A stretch of DNA of 64,000 bases from Undaria pinnatifida (Eukaryota; Sar; Phaeophyceae; Laminariales; Alariaceae): the NCBI GenBank assembly GCA_012845835.1, contig JABAKD010000026.1, positions 1,120,046-1,184,045 of the forward strand, in the 5' to 3' direction. Positions 33,350 through 44,640 of the stretch are shown in pieces; the first letter of the stretch is position 1; each line of letters starts with the position of its first letter. Position numbers and translations under genes: made by a program. The notes beneath the pieces were generated by a model. It searched no databases, was not told the DNA's origin, and worked only from the letters and a program-made list of their open reading frames with translations.

Positions 33350-34603
33350 CTCCTACCCCTGCATGACCGTGTAGTGTGTGCACCAACGCAATGATGTCGG
33401 ATACCATGGCAACTGGAATAGCAGGCAGTTTCTCCCCTTCCCATCGTCATACCGAACCACATCATGCGTGCCTAGGCTATACCTGTCACACCCGCTTCCC
33501 CCCTGGCTAGAGTCAACTCCATTGCTTAGAACCTTGCGAACCTGACCCAGATGGGTGTCGTCTCGTTGCCGACGAGCTAGCTCGGACGGCCTTGTAAGTA
33601 CCCGTGCCGTCAGATCGATGGCGGATGCTCCACCGGTCGCCTGGCTCGACGAAGACGTCGCAACCACCCCCCGTGCGGCCAGCACCTCACCTATGTCGTC
33701 GTGGCCAGGTCGAACGGGGGACGGCGGTAGCGTCGATGGCGGCGGCGCCGTATCGGGGGCTTTCACCGTGGTGAGACCGACGTTTTCTCTGCCCGGTATG
33801 GCCTCCAGTACGCTTGGCGGGGGCAGCTGCGGGTCACCGATCGGTCGTAATTGCACCGAAGGGGCACGGTTCCGGCCGCTACGGCGAGGTACATCCGTCT
33901 CAGAGTCAAGAGCAGCACACGCGGCGAAAGGCAACGCTCGAAAGGAGGACAAGAGGGAGTCAACCACCTCCGAGGTGGGGTGAGAGGTGGGGTGAGAGGT
34001 TTGGGAATCTGCATCCCCTACGTGGTCTGCCTGCGCGGGGTCCAACTCACCCAGCCTTACACCATCCAACTCCGGTCCAAGGGTCTCTAATGAAGCTACT
34101 GCAGTAGCGGACGACAAATCATCCGGAAACGAATCGTCGACATCGACCTCTACCGGGCTAGCAACAGGCAACCTGGACAATGCATCGGGTACTACGTGCT
34201 CTACCCCAGCCTTCCATTCCAGCTCCATGTCGTACTCCATCAGCCTCAGCGCCCACCTGTGTAGCTTAGAACAGCGTTCACGGCCTCGGAACAACCATGT
34301 GAGGGCAGAACAGTCTGTCACAAGTTTGAACCGTCGACACGCTAGGTAAGGCCGAACATGGTCTACCGCCCACAAGACTCCCATGCACTCCCGTTCCGTG
34401 GGACCCCGTCTGGCATCGGTTTGTGAAAACCGGTGGCTGCCAAACGCTACCGCTCTGGTGACACCGTCGATTGTCTGCATTAGCGAAGCTCCTACACCCA
34501 TTGTGCTAGCATCCGTATGTAGTTCAAACGGGCGCTCAAGGTCGGGGAAAGCGAGAACCTTCGGGGAGGCCAACGTTTCTCGCAGAGACTGGAAGGCGTC
34601 TTC
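33350..34603 (-). pseudogene. gypsy-1 RNase H and linker to integrase
   Basis: Starts with ERPFELHTDASTMGVGASL, the first catalytic Asp of Ty3 RNase H. TERECMGVLWAVDHVRPYL (catalytic Glu) and KLVTDCSALTWLFRGR (third Asp) follow, then AGVEHVVPDALSRLP, the closing tether motif. A long Pro/Ser-rich linker leads to the integrase finger. A shift near 33440 moves the reading to the frame with MVSDIIALVHTLHGHAG. A TAG at 34604 separates it from the RT. Confidence 0.85.
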
Positions 34604-34951
34604 CTAATTTGTGGACCAGGGAGTAGTAAGCTTGCGTGCATGTTTCGAAGCTAAGGCTTTGTTGCGCAGGATGTTGGTTACCGGAGCGGCGAACAGACTG
34701 TAGTTGGGTACAAACTGACGCAAGTAGCCGGTTAGACCCAAGAACGTGCGCAGCTCTTCTACGGTGAGCGGTCGAGGCATGCGTGCGATTGTATCTAGCT
34801 TAGACGGAGCAGGGTCCAGGCCTGTACTGTCAATGATCATGCCGAGGAACTCCTGTGACGCTGCGCCAAAAATGCATTTAGCGAAGTTCACAGGCAACCC
34901 CGCCGCTAGAAGGCGGTTCAGAACGAGAGTCAGAGTGGCGAGGTGTTCGTC
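34604..34951 (-). pseudogene. gypsy-1 reverse transcriptase, thumb/connection
   Basis: LPVNFAKCIFGAASQEFLGM, then RPLTVEELRTFLGLTGYLRQ and FVPNYSLFAAPVTNIL, are the conserved post-catalytic Ty3/gypsy RT segments. The segment is in frame with the RT body and is cut off by a TGA at 34952-34954 and a TAG at 34604-34606. Confidence 0.85.
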
Positions 34952-36418
34952 TCATGTGTCGCTAGCGATCAGAGTGTCGTCAAGCCAGCTAAACACGCCT
35001 GAGAGATACCCCAGAGCTGACTTTACTCTACGAGTGAAGGCTGCCGGCAGCACTGTCAGTCCGAAACCCGCGCGAGTGAATTCCCAGAGCATACCATCCG
35101 CATCTCGAAAGGCTGTCTTGTAACGGTCTTTCTCGGCAATTTCTATCTGGTGAAAACCGGAGGCGAGGTCTAGCTGAGTGAAATATTTCTTGCCCTTCAA
35201 ACCGTCGAATATCGTCTGCATGTCACCCAAACCCCCGCTATCCGAGACCAAGAGTTTGTTAAGCTCACGCCAGTCGATGCACAGCCGCCATGTACTATCC
35301 TTCTTCTTAACGCACAAGCTCTGGGCAGCCCACGGAGACATGGATTGGCGGATCACGCCTCGATCTACCAACTGCTGAATCTCTGCCTTGATCATGCGTC
35401 GTTCTTTCGGAGAGAAACGTCGTTGCTTGGCTGCAAAAGGTGTGCAAAACTCGTTGATAAGAGGTAGGTCAAGCTCACCGTTGATACAATCAGGCACTCG
35501 CTTCGGGTCGATCGGAAACAGGCCATCCTCGATAAATGCTTCGAGACCGTTGACGAGCTGCTGCTTCTTGAGCGACCCTAGCGTCCCCAGGTTGGCCTCC
35601 TCGACGCGAACACGCGGGATAGGTTCCCGATCGGCTGGGGCCGTGCTCGGGGTGCGCGGTTCACGGGGAAGAAGGGGTGGGTCGGCAGCGGAAGGCGAGG
35701 CATCAAACAGCAAATCGAAAGCCGGCTTGCCGCGAACGTTGAGTGCTACCATGCGAGCTACTACTCGGCTATCCTCGACTGCCACCTTCTCCTTACTGCT
35801 GTTGACCAACTTGCAGTAAACAGGCGACCCCCGAACCCACCACATCACCGCACGAGCTACTCCCACTACCGCCCCCTGCTCTAAATCAAACCGCTCGGTC
35901 GGCAAGACCATCACGAGCTGCCTGTCCTGCGGTTGCGGCCCCACAGCCGCCGCTTCCACCGCGCGAGTGGTGAAACCCTCGACGACGGTGGTCTCCGGCA
36001 CTTGTCGCACGTCCCACTCGAAGGAGGTGTCGTCCTCCCACACCAAGTCCTCGTAGCTGGGAACATCTGTGGGGACGGCGGGAACTTCGGGGGGGGTCTC
36101 GGGGGCAGCCGTAAATAGACTGAACTGGTCCCGAGTGTTGCAGAGTGGACTGGCAGCATGGGGGGCGTACGGTGCAATCGACAGAAAAGGTACCCAGGAC
36201 GCGGCTGGCACAGGTCTAAAGCCTCTGTTGGAGCTAAAATCGAGCACGCTAGCATTCCTCCTAAAGAAATCTGCTCCCACAATGAAACCGTATGGCAACC
36301 CGTCTACCCCTCGTACCTCTACGTCTCTCACACGCGCATCGCCGTCAAACAATACTGGCAGTGCTACGGATCCTAGAATACGCATCGGAGGGGTATCACT
36401 GTCGCGAGGGTTGGCAGC
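34952..36418 (-). pseudogene. gypsy-1 protease end, linker and reverse transcriptase body
   Basis: A 477-residue frame. The first ~100 residues continue the protease region (YGFIVGADFFRRNASVLDF). A linker follows, then RT: FSPKERRMIKAEIQQLVDRG, DSTWRLCIDWRELNKLL, motif A in FTQLDLASGFHQIEI and a GFGLT motif where GLxNAP is expected. The catalytic LDD is in VFSWLDDTLI (34976-34984). The RT catalytic residues are intact. Stops on either side make it non-functional. It would copy element RNA into DNA in virus-like particles. Confidence 0.9.
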
Positions 36419-36685
36419 TTAAAGGGCTCGCGCTCTACGCTCGTCGAGACGTCGTCGAGTGAGTCGCTTGAGTCCACGCCACAGGGAAAAAGATATGTAG
36501 CTACCACCTCCTGCACCAGTGTCTAACAGAATCTCAACCTTACGCGGTCTGCGGTGACGATGCCGATGATAAACCTGCCCCGCTACCCACAACTGGTCCC
36601 CGCTATCCTGCTCCTCACCCCGTGAGGGGTCCACCGCGGCCACCGGGTTCCCCAGGCTTGCGTCCGCGTCGCCTGGGGCGCACCT
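36419..36685 (-). pseudogene. gypsy-1 aspartic protease, N-terminal part
   Basis: KVEILLDTGAGGGSYIS carries the DTG active site typical of retrotransposon aspartic proteases. It is in frame with both neighbours, bounded by a TGA at 36686-36688 and a TAA at 36419-36421. It would cleave the Gag-Pol polyprotein. Confidence 0.8.
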
Positions 36686-37777
36686 TCAGGCAGAGCCGTT
36701 GAACGCCGCTGGGGCTGCACCGTCGTTGGCCCCCTCGTCGTCGCTCCCCGCCGACACGATCCCGAAATCACACATCAAGCGGTACTGGCCAGGCGTGAGC
36801 GAAGCTACGCGGTTCCTGCCTCGCCCTGCCTCCTGCCGGGACTTGATCCCGTTGTACAGGGCCGGTGGCACTAGCGCGTGGTTCCACTTGCACCGGGGGC
36901 GTCGGCAGTTGCCCGCGAAGGCATGGCGGTATCACACATCGTGCGATCGCAGGTAATCCAGGATCTCGCTTCGAGGCGCGGGCGGCGGCGGTCGTGCTTC
37001 GGTCGGAGTCGACGTTGTGGACGTGGTCGGAGGGGGGGCTGGCGCGGCGACCGCGGCTGGTGCGGATGGAGCCGGGCGGTGCGTGGACGAGCGGGAGTCG
37101 AGCGGTACTCCATGCCCCCCAGGAACCGTGGCGGTCTGGTTCTGATACGCAGCAACCTGTGGTGCGACAGGCGGTGCCCACGCAGGGAAAGGCGCTAGAG
37201 CAGAGAAAGGGTCAGTCAGCAGGGGCGGCGGCAACGCCGAGGGCGCGCCGGTCCCTTGGTTGACAAACAGTGCCCGTTCTTCTGCCATTGAGAAAAGGCG
37301 GTCTGGGCCGGCTATCTTTGCCTGTTTACGCGGTGCCGGTGGCGTTATGTACGACGCATTACGCGACGATAGGACGCCAACAAACTTACGAAACAACTTC
37401 TCCGCTACCACGCCGCGTTGTTCCATCGCTTCTCCCAACGTGTCATGCCACTCCATGCGCAAAGGGCTGAGAGAGGAGGTTGTTTCGTACGCTGTCTCAT
37501 GCAGGGTCGCGGACACTCCGTTGCGGTCGAACGGGTTAGGCAGCAAAACCTCGACAACCCCGTCGTAAACCTGAAGTAGGTCTACCGGGGTCGCGAAACG
37601 CCGAAACAAAGCCTGTTCGGTCAGGTACGGTGGCTCGGGATCGGCACGTGTCGCGCGGAATATAGACAGTACACGGCCGCCCGCTGCAGACCATCCTTCC
37701 CCCGGGGTCAACGCCAACGCCGAAAAAGCCGAACGAGCTAGCTCTGCTGCACCCCCAGTTAACGCGTGTTCTCTTAC
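36686..37777 (-). pseudogene. gypsy-1 Gag, C-terminal half with CCH knuckle
   Basis: The frame from 37717 has a Gag-like capsid region (LTEQALFRRFATPVDLLQVY) and a long Pro/Ala-rich stretch. After a TGA at 36932-36934 a Cys-x4-Cys-x3-His motif (GNCRRPRCKWNHAL) appears in the same frame, a probable nucleocapsid knuckle. The capsid assignment is by position and composition. Confidence 0.7.
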
Positions 37778-38986
37778 CTACAGACGCAGCCAGTCGGTGG
37801 GCGTGACCTCGTGGTGGGGTTTCGAGACAACCTCTCCGGTGATGAGGTATACGTGCACGTGGTCAGCATTAGCTACCTGTTGGCTCACTGACAGGTATTC
37901 CTGCACTAAGTCGGAGATGAGTTCGACGCGGCGGGGAGTAAAGTCATCGGCGAACGTAACGTAACGCCCATCGACGTATACGTTCCGCTCCAGCCGCAGC
38001 TTACCCGACTCCACTGTGAGAAACACACTCGTGATTTTGTCCTGTAGCAGGACCGCGGAGATGGCTATTGTCAGGGGGCCGGCGGAGGGGCCGCCGTATA
38101 CCGGGCAAGGCTTGTCCGCTGCAATTCTCTTACGCATGCGATATATGAGCTTGGCGGCTTGAGAGGAATCAAGACTATGGTTATCCCGACCAGAGTCGGC
38201 CCACCTCAGAGCGCGTTGACCTCCGCCTGCCGACCTTTCCTTATACGACGAACTCACGCCCCCATAGCCGCTCGGAGCCATGGTGTGGCTACGGCGTCGA
38301 GACTTCTTGCGCGGGCGGTGCTCGTAGTCAGGGGAAACAGAGCGGGCACGGGGGGCCAGGCCGGGTGGGTCAACATCACGATAACTGTCACTGTCGCGGC
38401 TGCTGCTACCACTGCTGCTGCTACTGTCGCTAGGCGAAGGCGAAAGGCTGCGGGGGCGAGAGCGTTTATGCTTGCTGCTACGGGAGCGCCCGCTACGGGA
38501 GCCCTTGTGGCTGCTAGCACGCTTGCTGCTACGATAACTCTTGGGGCAACCAGAACTCTTGGAACCACTCGATCGTAGGGTGGCGCCGCGAGGGGCTCCA
38601 CCCTCGACTTCGGTGCTGCCGCCAGTGGCCAGCTCGTCCCGAGCACGAGCCCGAGCCCTCCGGCTCCGCAAACGGCCCCGCTCACGGCGGCTACCGTCCC
38701 GCCGACCGCCCTACTGTTCAGCCGCCCTGTGGCGATCGTTTTCGTCGAGAACGGACACCTCGGCCTGCACGGTGGGGCTCCGGCTCCGGCTGCGGCTCGA
38801 GGCGCTGCCGTCCCGGTGCTGGTCGTCGTCCCGCCAATCGAATCGCGATCCGTCCCCGTCGACCGGGGCGCCAGGCGACAACGCCCGCCTCCCCCCACCG
38901 CCCTGGTGGCGCACGGGCGACGCGTGGTCCCCATCAACGGAACCGGCCGCACCCCTCGACAATACCTGATTGTTTTGATAAGACAT
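37778..38986 (-). pseudogene. gypsy-1 Gag, SR-rich N-terminal half
   Basis: Start chosen at MSYQNNQVLSRG (38986), the first Met after the leader. A TAG at 38711-38713 interrupts it. The rest has a ~100-residue Arg/Ser-rich tract (RSGRSRSSKHKRSRPRSLSP and a poly-Ser run) and a folded-looking domain (ITSVFLTVESGKLRLERNVY). It ends at TAG 37778-37780. SR-type tracts normally mediate RNA and splicing-factor contacts. Their role in this Gag is inference. Confidence 0.75.
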
Positions 38987-40530
38987 CGCTGCTAGTGCGA
39001 GACAGACGAAGAGGGAATCGTGTAAGAGATGCAATACGACGAAATGAATTCAATGCAACGTCATGAACAATGATGCGAGCGAGCTCGACGAAAGAAAAAT
39101 GAAACGGGAACGGCAGTTGCGAGGCAGTAAGAATCGCAAGGAGGAAAATAGGTGTTGAAAAAAAAATATAAATTGAAGAAGACAGAGGACAGAATTTGAA
39201 AAGACAGCATGACAGGTGTTGGGAAAAAAACAATATTAAAAAAATATACAAGGACGAAATCTGAAGAGACGAATGACAAAATTGGAAAAGACGGCACGAA
39301 ACACTGGTGAAACAATGCAAAGGGCACCACGTATGCAGCGGTGTGGGAGCGCTCGCGCACAGAAACAGCGAGCGTCGCGAGGCGTACATGTGAATGCAAA
39401 CAAGGTGACAATAAATCCAGAAACAGCGGTGTGCTTTTTTTTTTTTGTGCGCTATACAAAACGATGAGAACGATGGGCTCAAGCAAACAGTAGGTGGGCT
39501 GATGAGACAGCACGGAGAGAGAGGAGTCGTATACCAGGCTTATACCAAGCGAGTAACACTTCGGTGCATTTTTGTTTTTGGGATGAAGGTCCCAAGCTAC
39601 AGTATACCCACCCACAGGGCAAAGCAAATACCTAAAAAAAACACAGCACAATAACACAACCCACAAGCGCGCGGGAATCCAGACGTTTTCATTTTTTTAT
39701 TATTTGTTTTTTCGATGAATGAGCGAGCGTCAAGCGCCGCGTCACTAGTAGGTAGGGTGGGAAGGAGTGGTTTAACTAGAGAGGCCCAACCCACACCAAA
39801 ATAGCGCGCTGACACCACGGTGGTCGACAGGTCTCTGCCAAATGTGAGACTAGTCCAGGGGGAAGAGGTCACGAGGATGATCCCAAACATGCACGAGGTT
39901 CAAACACTAGCACGCAGCTCGACTCGGGGTGTTCGGTCTTACGCACTTTTCACTCTCATCATCGTTTCTGGCTGCCGCACGGGTGAGTCTGCTGCTGTGG
40001 AGTTGCAAGGGCGAGAGACACGACCCATCAATGATCACTCAATCCGATCAACCTGGTAGTTCAACTGTCCAGTGGCAACCACTTATCCACGCGGGTACAG
40101 GAACAGCTATTGCGGTGGCGGCAACGGGCAGAGGAAAAAAAAAAAAAAATCGAACACACCCAAGCGCTCTGCCTTCCCCTACATATGCGTATGAAAAAGC
40201 GGATGGACGCATGTGTATGTCCAACATAAACGGTGTAAAACGCGCGCCAAAACGAAGAACACAGGAACTACAAGCACTCTAGGCCAGGGTATGAGAGACA
40301 TGTGTGCGCCAGGCGAACGGTGGCTGCGCGCGTGAACGGCAGGCCCAGGTAAAGGACGCTGGAGCGCACGGATTGGGACAAACCGCAGGCCGTTGAAAAG
40401 CCCTAGACAGGAAAAGGAAAAAAAAACAGAAGCGCCAACACGTGCCAGCGGGCAAAAAAAAAACAGAAAGGCGCGAAAGAGCTTACAAGCCACGCGGCTT
40501 CAGCATGAAAAGCGTAACTACGGCTCATCT
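38987..40530 (-). other. 5' leader of gypsy-1
   Basis: About 1.5 kb between PBS and gag with no supported gene. Frames up to 201 residues are T-rich artefacts of A-rich plus-strand DNA (A-runs at 40140 and 40450). Confidence 0.5.
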
Positions 40531-40548
40531 ACAGCACATAGGACACCA
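40531..40548 (-). other. Primer-binding site candidate of gypsy-1
   Basis: In element sense TGGTGTCCTATGTGCTG follows the 5' LTR directly. The first eight bases equal those of the LARD. Confidence 0.6.
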
Positions 40549-40969
40549 TATTACGGATGGGGAGGCTAGGGATAGAGGCGGATCCGATGTCTATGTGGGT
40601 CTGAGTGGTCTCTAGCCATTCCTGCGGCAGGACCCTAGGTCTTGTGTGCATTGTACAGGGAGGAAGGTGGTAGGGACCCAGCCTACAAAGCACCGCTACC
40701 GACCTGATGATAGCAGCCTCCCGATCGGTACCGAGTTCGGTGGTTGAGCCTGAACAGCGGTAGTGTAAGCCTTGAAGGTGGCTTGTGAGAAGGAGTAGAA
40801 GGTCTCCGGTCGTGCATACGGTATTTGCTTTGTGGATTATTGCTAACTCAGGGCACGCAAAGGAGTACAGAGCATAGGGAGGCAAGGAACCAGTACTGCT
40901 AGTACCTATTGGGACTAACGCATTCCCAAAAGTGCAACTCCTATCAATCGTAATAATGTAACCGTAACA
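40549..40969 (-). repeat. 5' LTR of gypsy-1
   Basis: In element sense it starts TGTTACGGTTACATTATTAC and has the same length as the 3' LTR. The terminal TGTTACGGTT is shared with the LARD LTR. Confidence 0.9.
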
Positions 40970-41640
40970 CATAGACATCGCAACGTAGAATAAAAAGAGC
41001 ATAATCATTAGCTATTACTAGTGCCATAAAAAAACGGGAAAGTGTAGCACAATGGATGCTTCCCTAGCTATGATAGGAAGGGTTGCACGTAGTATCGTTA
41101 TGATGTCTCAATAATTCATTTGTCCATTATCCAAAATCCACCATGCACGGACAAGGCCTCGCCAGCAACAATACGTTCACCATCCTCTATTTTCAACTAT
41201 CCACCATGCACGGACTAAGCCTCACCGACTAGACCTATATACCTCTTGGCTATGCTGTGTGCGTTGAGTTTGTGCGTGGTGTGTTGCAAAATTGGTGTTG
41301 GGTGCTTAGTGAAGCGGCGCAGTTAGATGGGTTTCCTTCGAATAACGAGGCAATATTCCAGAGGAGTTTATGACGCTTTGCGTAGGAAAGTGGTATTTGT
41401 TGAGGCGTGGGAGGGATTCGGATTTAACAGACGAAATTTGTGTCGATCATTCAGAGAGACAAAAATTAGGATACCCAGAGAGCAGCGGCAGAAGAGCTGT
41501 CGCGCTTGCCAAAGATGGTCGTCTGTGGCCGAGTGAAGCGAGAGTACGTAGCACTGTAAGATTGAAAGGGGTCAGGTAGTGTGTTCATCATAATCGATCG
41601 ACTTTCGGGCGAGAGAAGAGAGCAGCACCTTCACAGACTC
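40970..41640. other. Unassigned DNA
   Basis: Contains a near duplicate of ACTATCCACCATGCACGGAC (about 41135 and 41197). No gene recognised. Confidence 0.4.
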
Positions 41641-42570
41641 TGGGACTGCGCAATACACCCGCACCCGGGTCGGTGTCGCCGGCCTTGTTTCATGAAGAGA
41701 AGCATTTTCCGAGAGGCTGAGGCAGTGCAGCACGCAGCAAAACGTTTGAAGCAGTCAAACTTCCGTGGTGGCAGAAAGAAAAATCCAGGAACAACAGCTC
41801 GCAGACCGAACTGACATTCGGTGTTGCAAAACTCTCCACACTCACACCACAGCTCAGAACAAATGGTTTTGCGTGCGCAGAGACCAATGTTAACTTATTC
41901 CACAGACCGAACAGACGTCGACGGGGCGAAACTCTGCACACCGCAGCACCGAACAGCAGGTTTCGTGTGAGCAGATACGAAAGGTACCCTGCTTGCGTGG
42001 GAAAAGCAAGTCAGATCAACCCAGAAATCGAAAATCCCGCTCAGCCTAGTGCAAGGAGATTCAGAACAGCAGGCTCCGTGAGACGTCGCATTGCACCCGT
42101 ACCCGGATCGGTGTCGCCGGCCTTGCTTCATGGTGGGAAGCAGTTTCCGACAGGCAGAAGCAGTGTAGCGCGCAGTACAACGTCTGAAGCAGGGCCGTGA
42201 CAACCGCCGTGGCGGCAGGAAGGAAAACGCAGTTATAGCAATAGACTCGCTCAATCGTTCCACTCAAGCAGAGAGAACCCGCATGCGTCGGAACAGCAAC
42301 TCCGATCTACCCAGAAAATTCCGATAAGCGTGGTGCAAGAAGGTTCAGAACAGCAGGATCTATGTGAGCAGAGACCAAGGTTACCTCTATTCGCGAACCG
42401 ATCAGATATCGGTGGTGTCGAACTCTCACACCACGGCGCACAGAACAACAGGCTTTGTGTGTGAGCAGAGACGAAGGGTACCATATTTCGCGAACCGAAC
42501 AAACGCCGATTGTGCGCAACTCTCACCCCACAGCACAGCACAGCACAGCACAGCACAGCACAGCACAGCA
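41640..42570 (+). repeat. Complex tandem repeats ending in an (ACAGC)n run
   Basis: A block with GGTCGGTGTCGCCGGCCTTG at about 41670 recurs at about 42108 (period near 440). A shorter unit (GTGAGCAGAGACGAAGG, then CGCGAACCGAACA and AACTCTCACACCACAGCAC) repeats between 41800 and 42530. A pure ACAGC pentamer run lies at about 42533-42570. No gene is supported. Confidence 0.7.
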
Positions 42571-43239
42571 TGCAACTGGAGTACCAGTGAACGCAGTAAC
42601 GTTCAGTACGGAAACCACAGCATTGTCACCGAGAACCTCCCAGCAATCTGAAACAAGTCGGGCAAGACGTCAGGCGCCGATATGCTTATTGAACAGAACC
42701 CAGCCGCGCACGAAATCCCCATCACCAGAGTCTCTCCGCTGGCGGCTGTCGTGACACACAAGGTTACGATAACCCATGATATTTCGTTCGATGTGCAGAG
42801 CAGAGAGAACAGAGGGGGTCTAAAAGGAGACATTGACCCCCCAATGCCTGTGCGCTGAAGCGCTGCTCAAGTTACTCGACGAAGTCGTGACGTTGACGAA
42901 AAAAATGTCAGGAATAAGGGATGCTGATAAGGAAGGCCGACGTGTCAGACACGTTTCGGAACGCGCGAGTAGACCCGGTCAAAGCCCACCAGTTTTGCTA
43001 CACCATATGAGACCTGGTTGCAATTGGTTTTCGTTTGACGTTCGGACGGTCGAGATCGCCGGGGTTTCGGCGCACCATGTCGGCGGCAGCCGCACTCGCG
43101 CACTGCAACACCGCCATCGATTCACCTCCGTTGTTGTAAAACGAACAAGAAATAATGGCCCACATAAAGGTGGTGGAGCATTGAGAAGAAAAACAACAAC
43201 AACACAAAATACCGCCGGACGCAAAAGTCAGACCTCAAA
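42571..43239. other. Unassigned DNA upstream of the DIRS-like fragment
   Basis: Frames of about 100-150 residues without recognisable motifs. It may include decayed upstream parts of the DIRS-like element. Nothing firm. Confidence 0.35.
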
Positions 43240-43559
43240 GTGGGGGGGGAGGAATTCGACCCATTCGTCACAACCGTGTACGTAGAAGACCACCTGCAAA
43301 CCACGGTACACCACACTGACAACGACACTGCAACCGAAAAGTACACGGGCTTGGACACCATGATAGACGGGTTAGGCTTCACTGTCAGCTCTCACACCAT
43401 GACAATTTCGATTCCGGGAAAAAAGATTGAATCGATACAGAGATTGCTGTTCGAGCAATGGCCCCAGAGCAGGAGGGAAGGGACGGCGAGGGACGTGCCT
43501 AGCATGACCGGCAACTTGTGGTACCTCACGTACGTAGTACGGGCTGGTACATATTTCGT
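43240..43559 (+). pseudogene. DIRS-like RT, C-terminal palm/thumb
   Basis: The frame ends in the GT element. The polymerase box reads YVED where Y-x-D-D is expected. GLGFTVSSHTMTISIPGKK and ARDVPSMTGNLWYL follow the pattern of DIRS RTs (GxxI.....M.lSLP..K, RE...L.G.L). Confidence 0.55.
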
Positions 43560-43858
43560 CCCCGCCCCCCTCCAAACCCGCTCGCTTTTGATCAAAACCA
43601 GGCCCCCCCTTTCCCTTCACAGCTGTCAGATTTTGTCCCCCTCAGAAACGGGTTTTATAGTTTCCGCGCACAGACTGACTAAAATCATCCTGTTGACCCT
43701 GATAGCTACACTGTAGCTGTAAGGGGAGTCGCCGACCTATATCCTTAATGAGGACACACAACTCGTAATGCGCGCGATCGGGTATCACACACAGCTTGCA
43801 AAGATGAGTTTCGACGAAATCTTCGATCTCACAGCTGGAGTGTATTATAATTTTTATA
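43560..43858 (-). mobile_element. GT element copy L, short form, with 9-bp target duplication
   Basis: A 299-bp insert flanked by ATATTTCGT on both sides (43551-43559 and 43859-43867). In element sense it starts TATAAAAATTATAATACACT and ends GGAGGGGGGCGGGG. It holds only the first module of the longer copies. Removing it restores continuity of the RT frame across the junction. Confidence 0.88.
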
Positions 43859-43867
43859 ATATTTCGT

Positions 43868-44640
43868 GCGGGGATTGCCGCGGCTGACCCGGATGAACAA
43901 CTTGGGAGGTGGCAAAAAACGAGAACCGTACGGTAGGACTGGGTAGAGAGTTTCCCGCTGAACTTATCTTCTGGAAGTTGGCTGTTGATCACGAACGACT
44001 GCGCGAAGGCGAGGCGTAAAGCGATTCCTGCCACACGACCCTCAAAAAGGCACTACTTGCCTGACGCCAGCCTCAAGGCAGTCGACGGTTTTTGGGTCGA
44101 CAGAAAGGTGCTTTTGGACATACGACTTGTCAAAATGACTTACCGCAAACCGCACGAGCAATACCGACCGACGAGAGACTTATACCTTTACGATACACCT
44201 GTTAGAGTTACTGGACGTCGTCGTGACCGCGTGGGTCATGTTTGAACTAGGAGTAGACAGGGCGGACGTCAAGCGGTCCCCAATTCTGATGCGCGGTGAC
44301 AACACGGCGGTACTATACCTTGAATGTCTCGATGCCGGGGTGCGAGTGACAAACGAGCATGCTCACTCATGAGAATGCTCGGGCGTCTCGAAATCAAGGG
44401 GGGCTGGAACCATACCTGAACACACGTTCCCGGCGCCCAGAACACACTAGCTGATGGTATATCTCGTTGACCTCGCGTAATCCCGGCGGACAAGGTCAGA
44501 GAGCTCACCAACTCCGACGACTGGTCGGAACAAGACATTCAGACGAGGGGCAAAGGGATTTTCGATACCGTACTACAGACAAGGAACATTCTCAGTAAGC
44601 ATGACGATTGCCTGTGGGACATATTGAGCAGCGCACAACC
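43868..44640 (+). pseudogene. DIRS-like RNase H region
   Basis: Segments in different frames include EFPAELIFWKLAVDHERL, KRHYLPDASLKAVDGFWV, VVTAWVMFELGVD, SPILMRGDNTAVLYL and RVIPADKVRELTNSDDW. Together they match the RNase H-like domain that follows the RT in DIRS/Ngaro elements. At least three stops occur (after NEHAHS, in WNHT-stop, in GISR-stop). Confidence 0.6.

Larger units (their letters stand above)
30314..40969 (-). mobile_element. Full-length Ty3/gypsy LTR retrotransposon 'gypsy-1'
   Basis: Paired 421-bp LTRs (30314-30734, 40549-40969) of about 96% identity by eye bound a 9.8-kb interior on the minus strand. Domain order is Gag, protease, RT, RNase H, integrase, which is the Metaviridae order. 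A PPT adjoins the 3' LTR and a TGG-beginning PBS adjoins the 5' LTR. Gag-pol runs in one reading frame from 38986 to about 33440 but carries seven in-frame stops. Frame changes and a 270-bp MITE follow in the integrase part. It is inactive. I found no matching target-site duplication (left flank GCAAA, right flank CATAG). Confidence 0.92.
43240..44640 (+). mobile_element. DIRS-like RT/RNase H fragment split by a GT element
   Basis: RT palm sequence (VYVEDH at the catalytic box, MTISIPGKKIESIQRLLFE, then TYVVRAGTYFV) is interrupted by 299 bases of GT element. It resumes at 43868 with RNase H-type sequence. Later frames read SPILMRGDNTAV (catalytic Asp) and VPGAQNTLADGISR (last Asp), with stops and shifts. 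No recombinase domain follows. It resembles the family at 11450-13330. Confidence 0.65.

Noticed and set aside
42533-42570. Pentamer direct repeats considered as a CRISPR array
   Set aside because: There are no spacers. It is a simple ACAGC microsatellite in a eukaryotic context.
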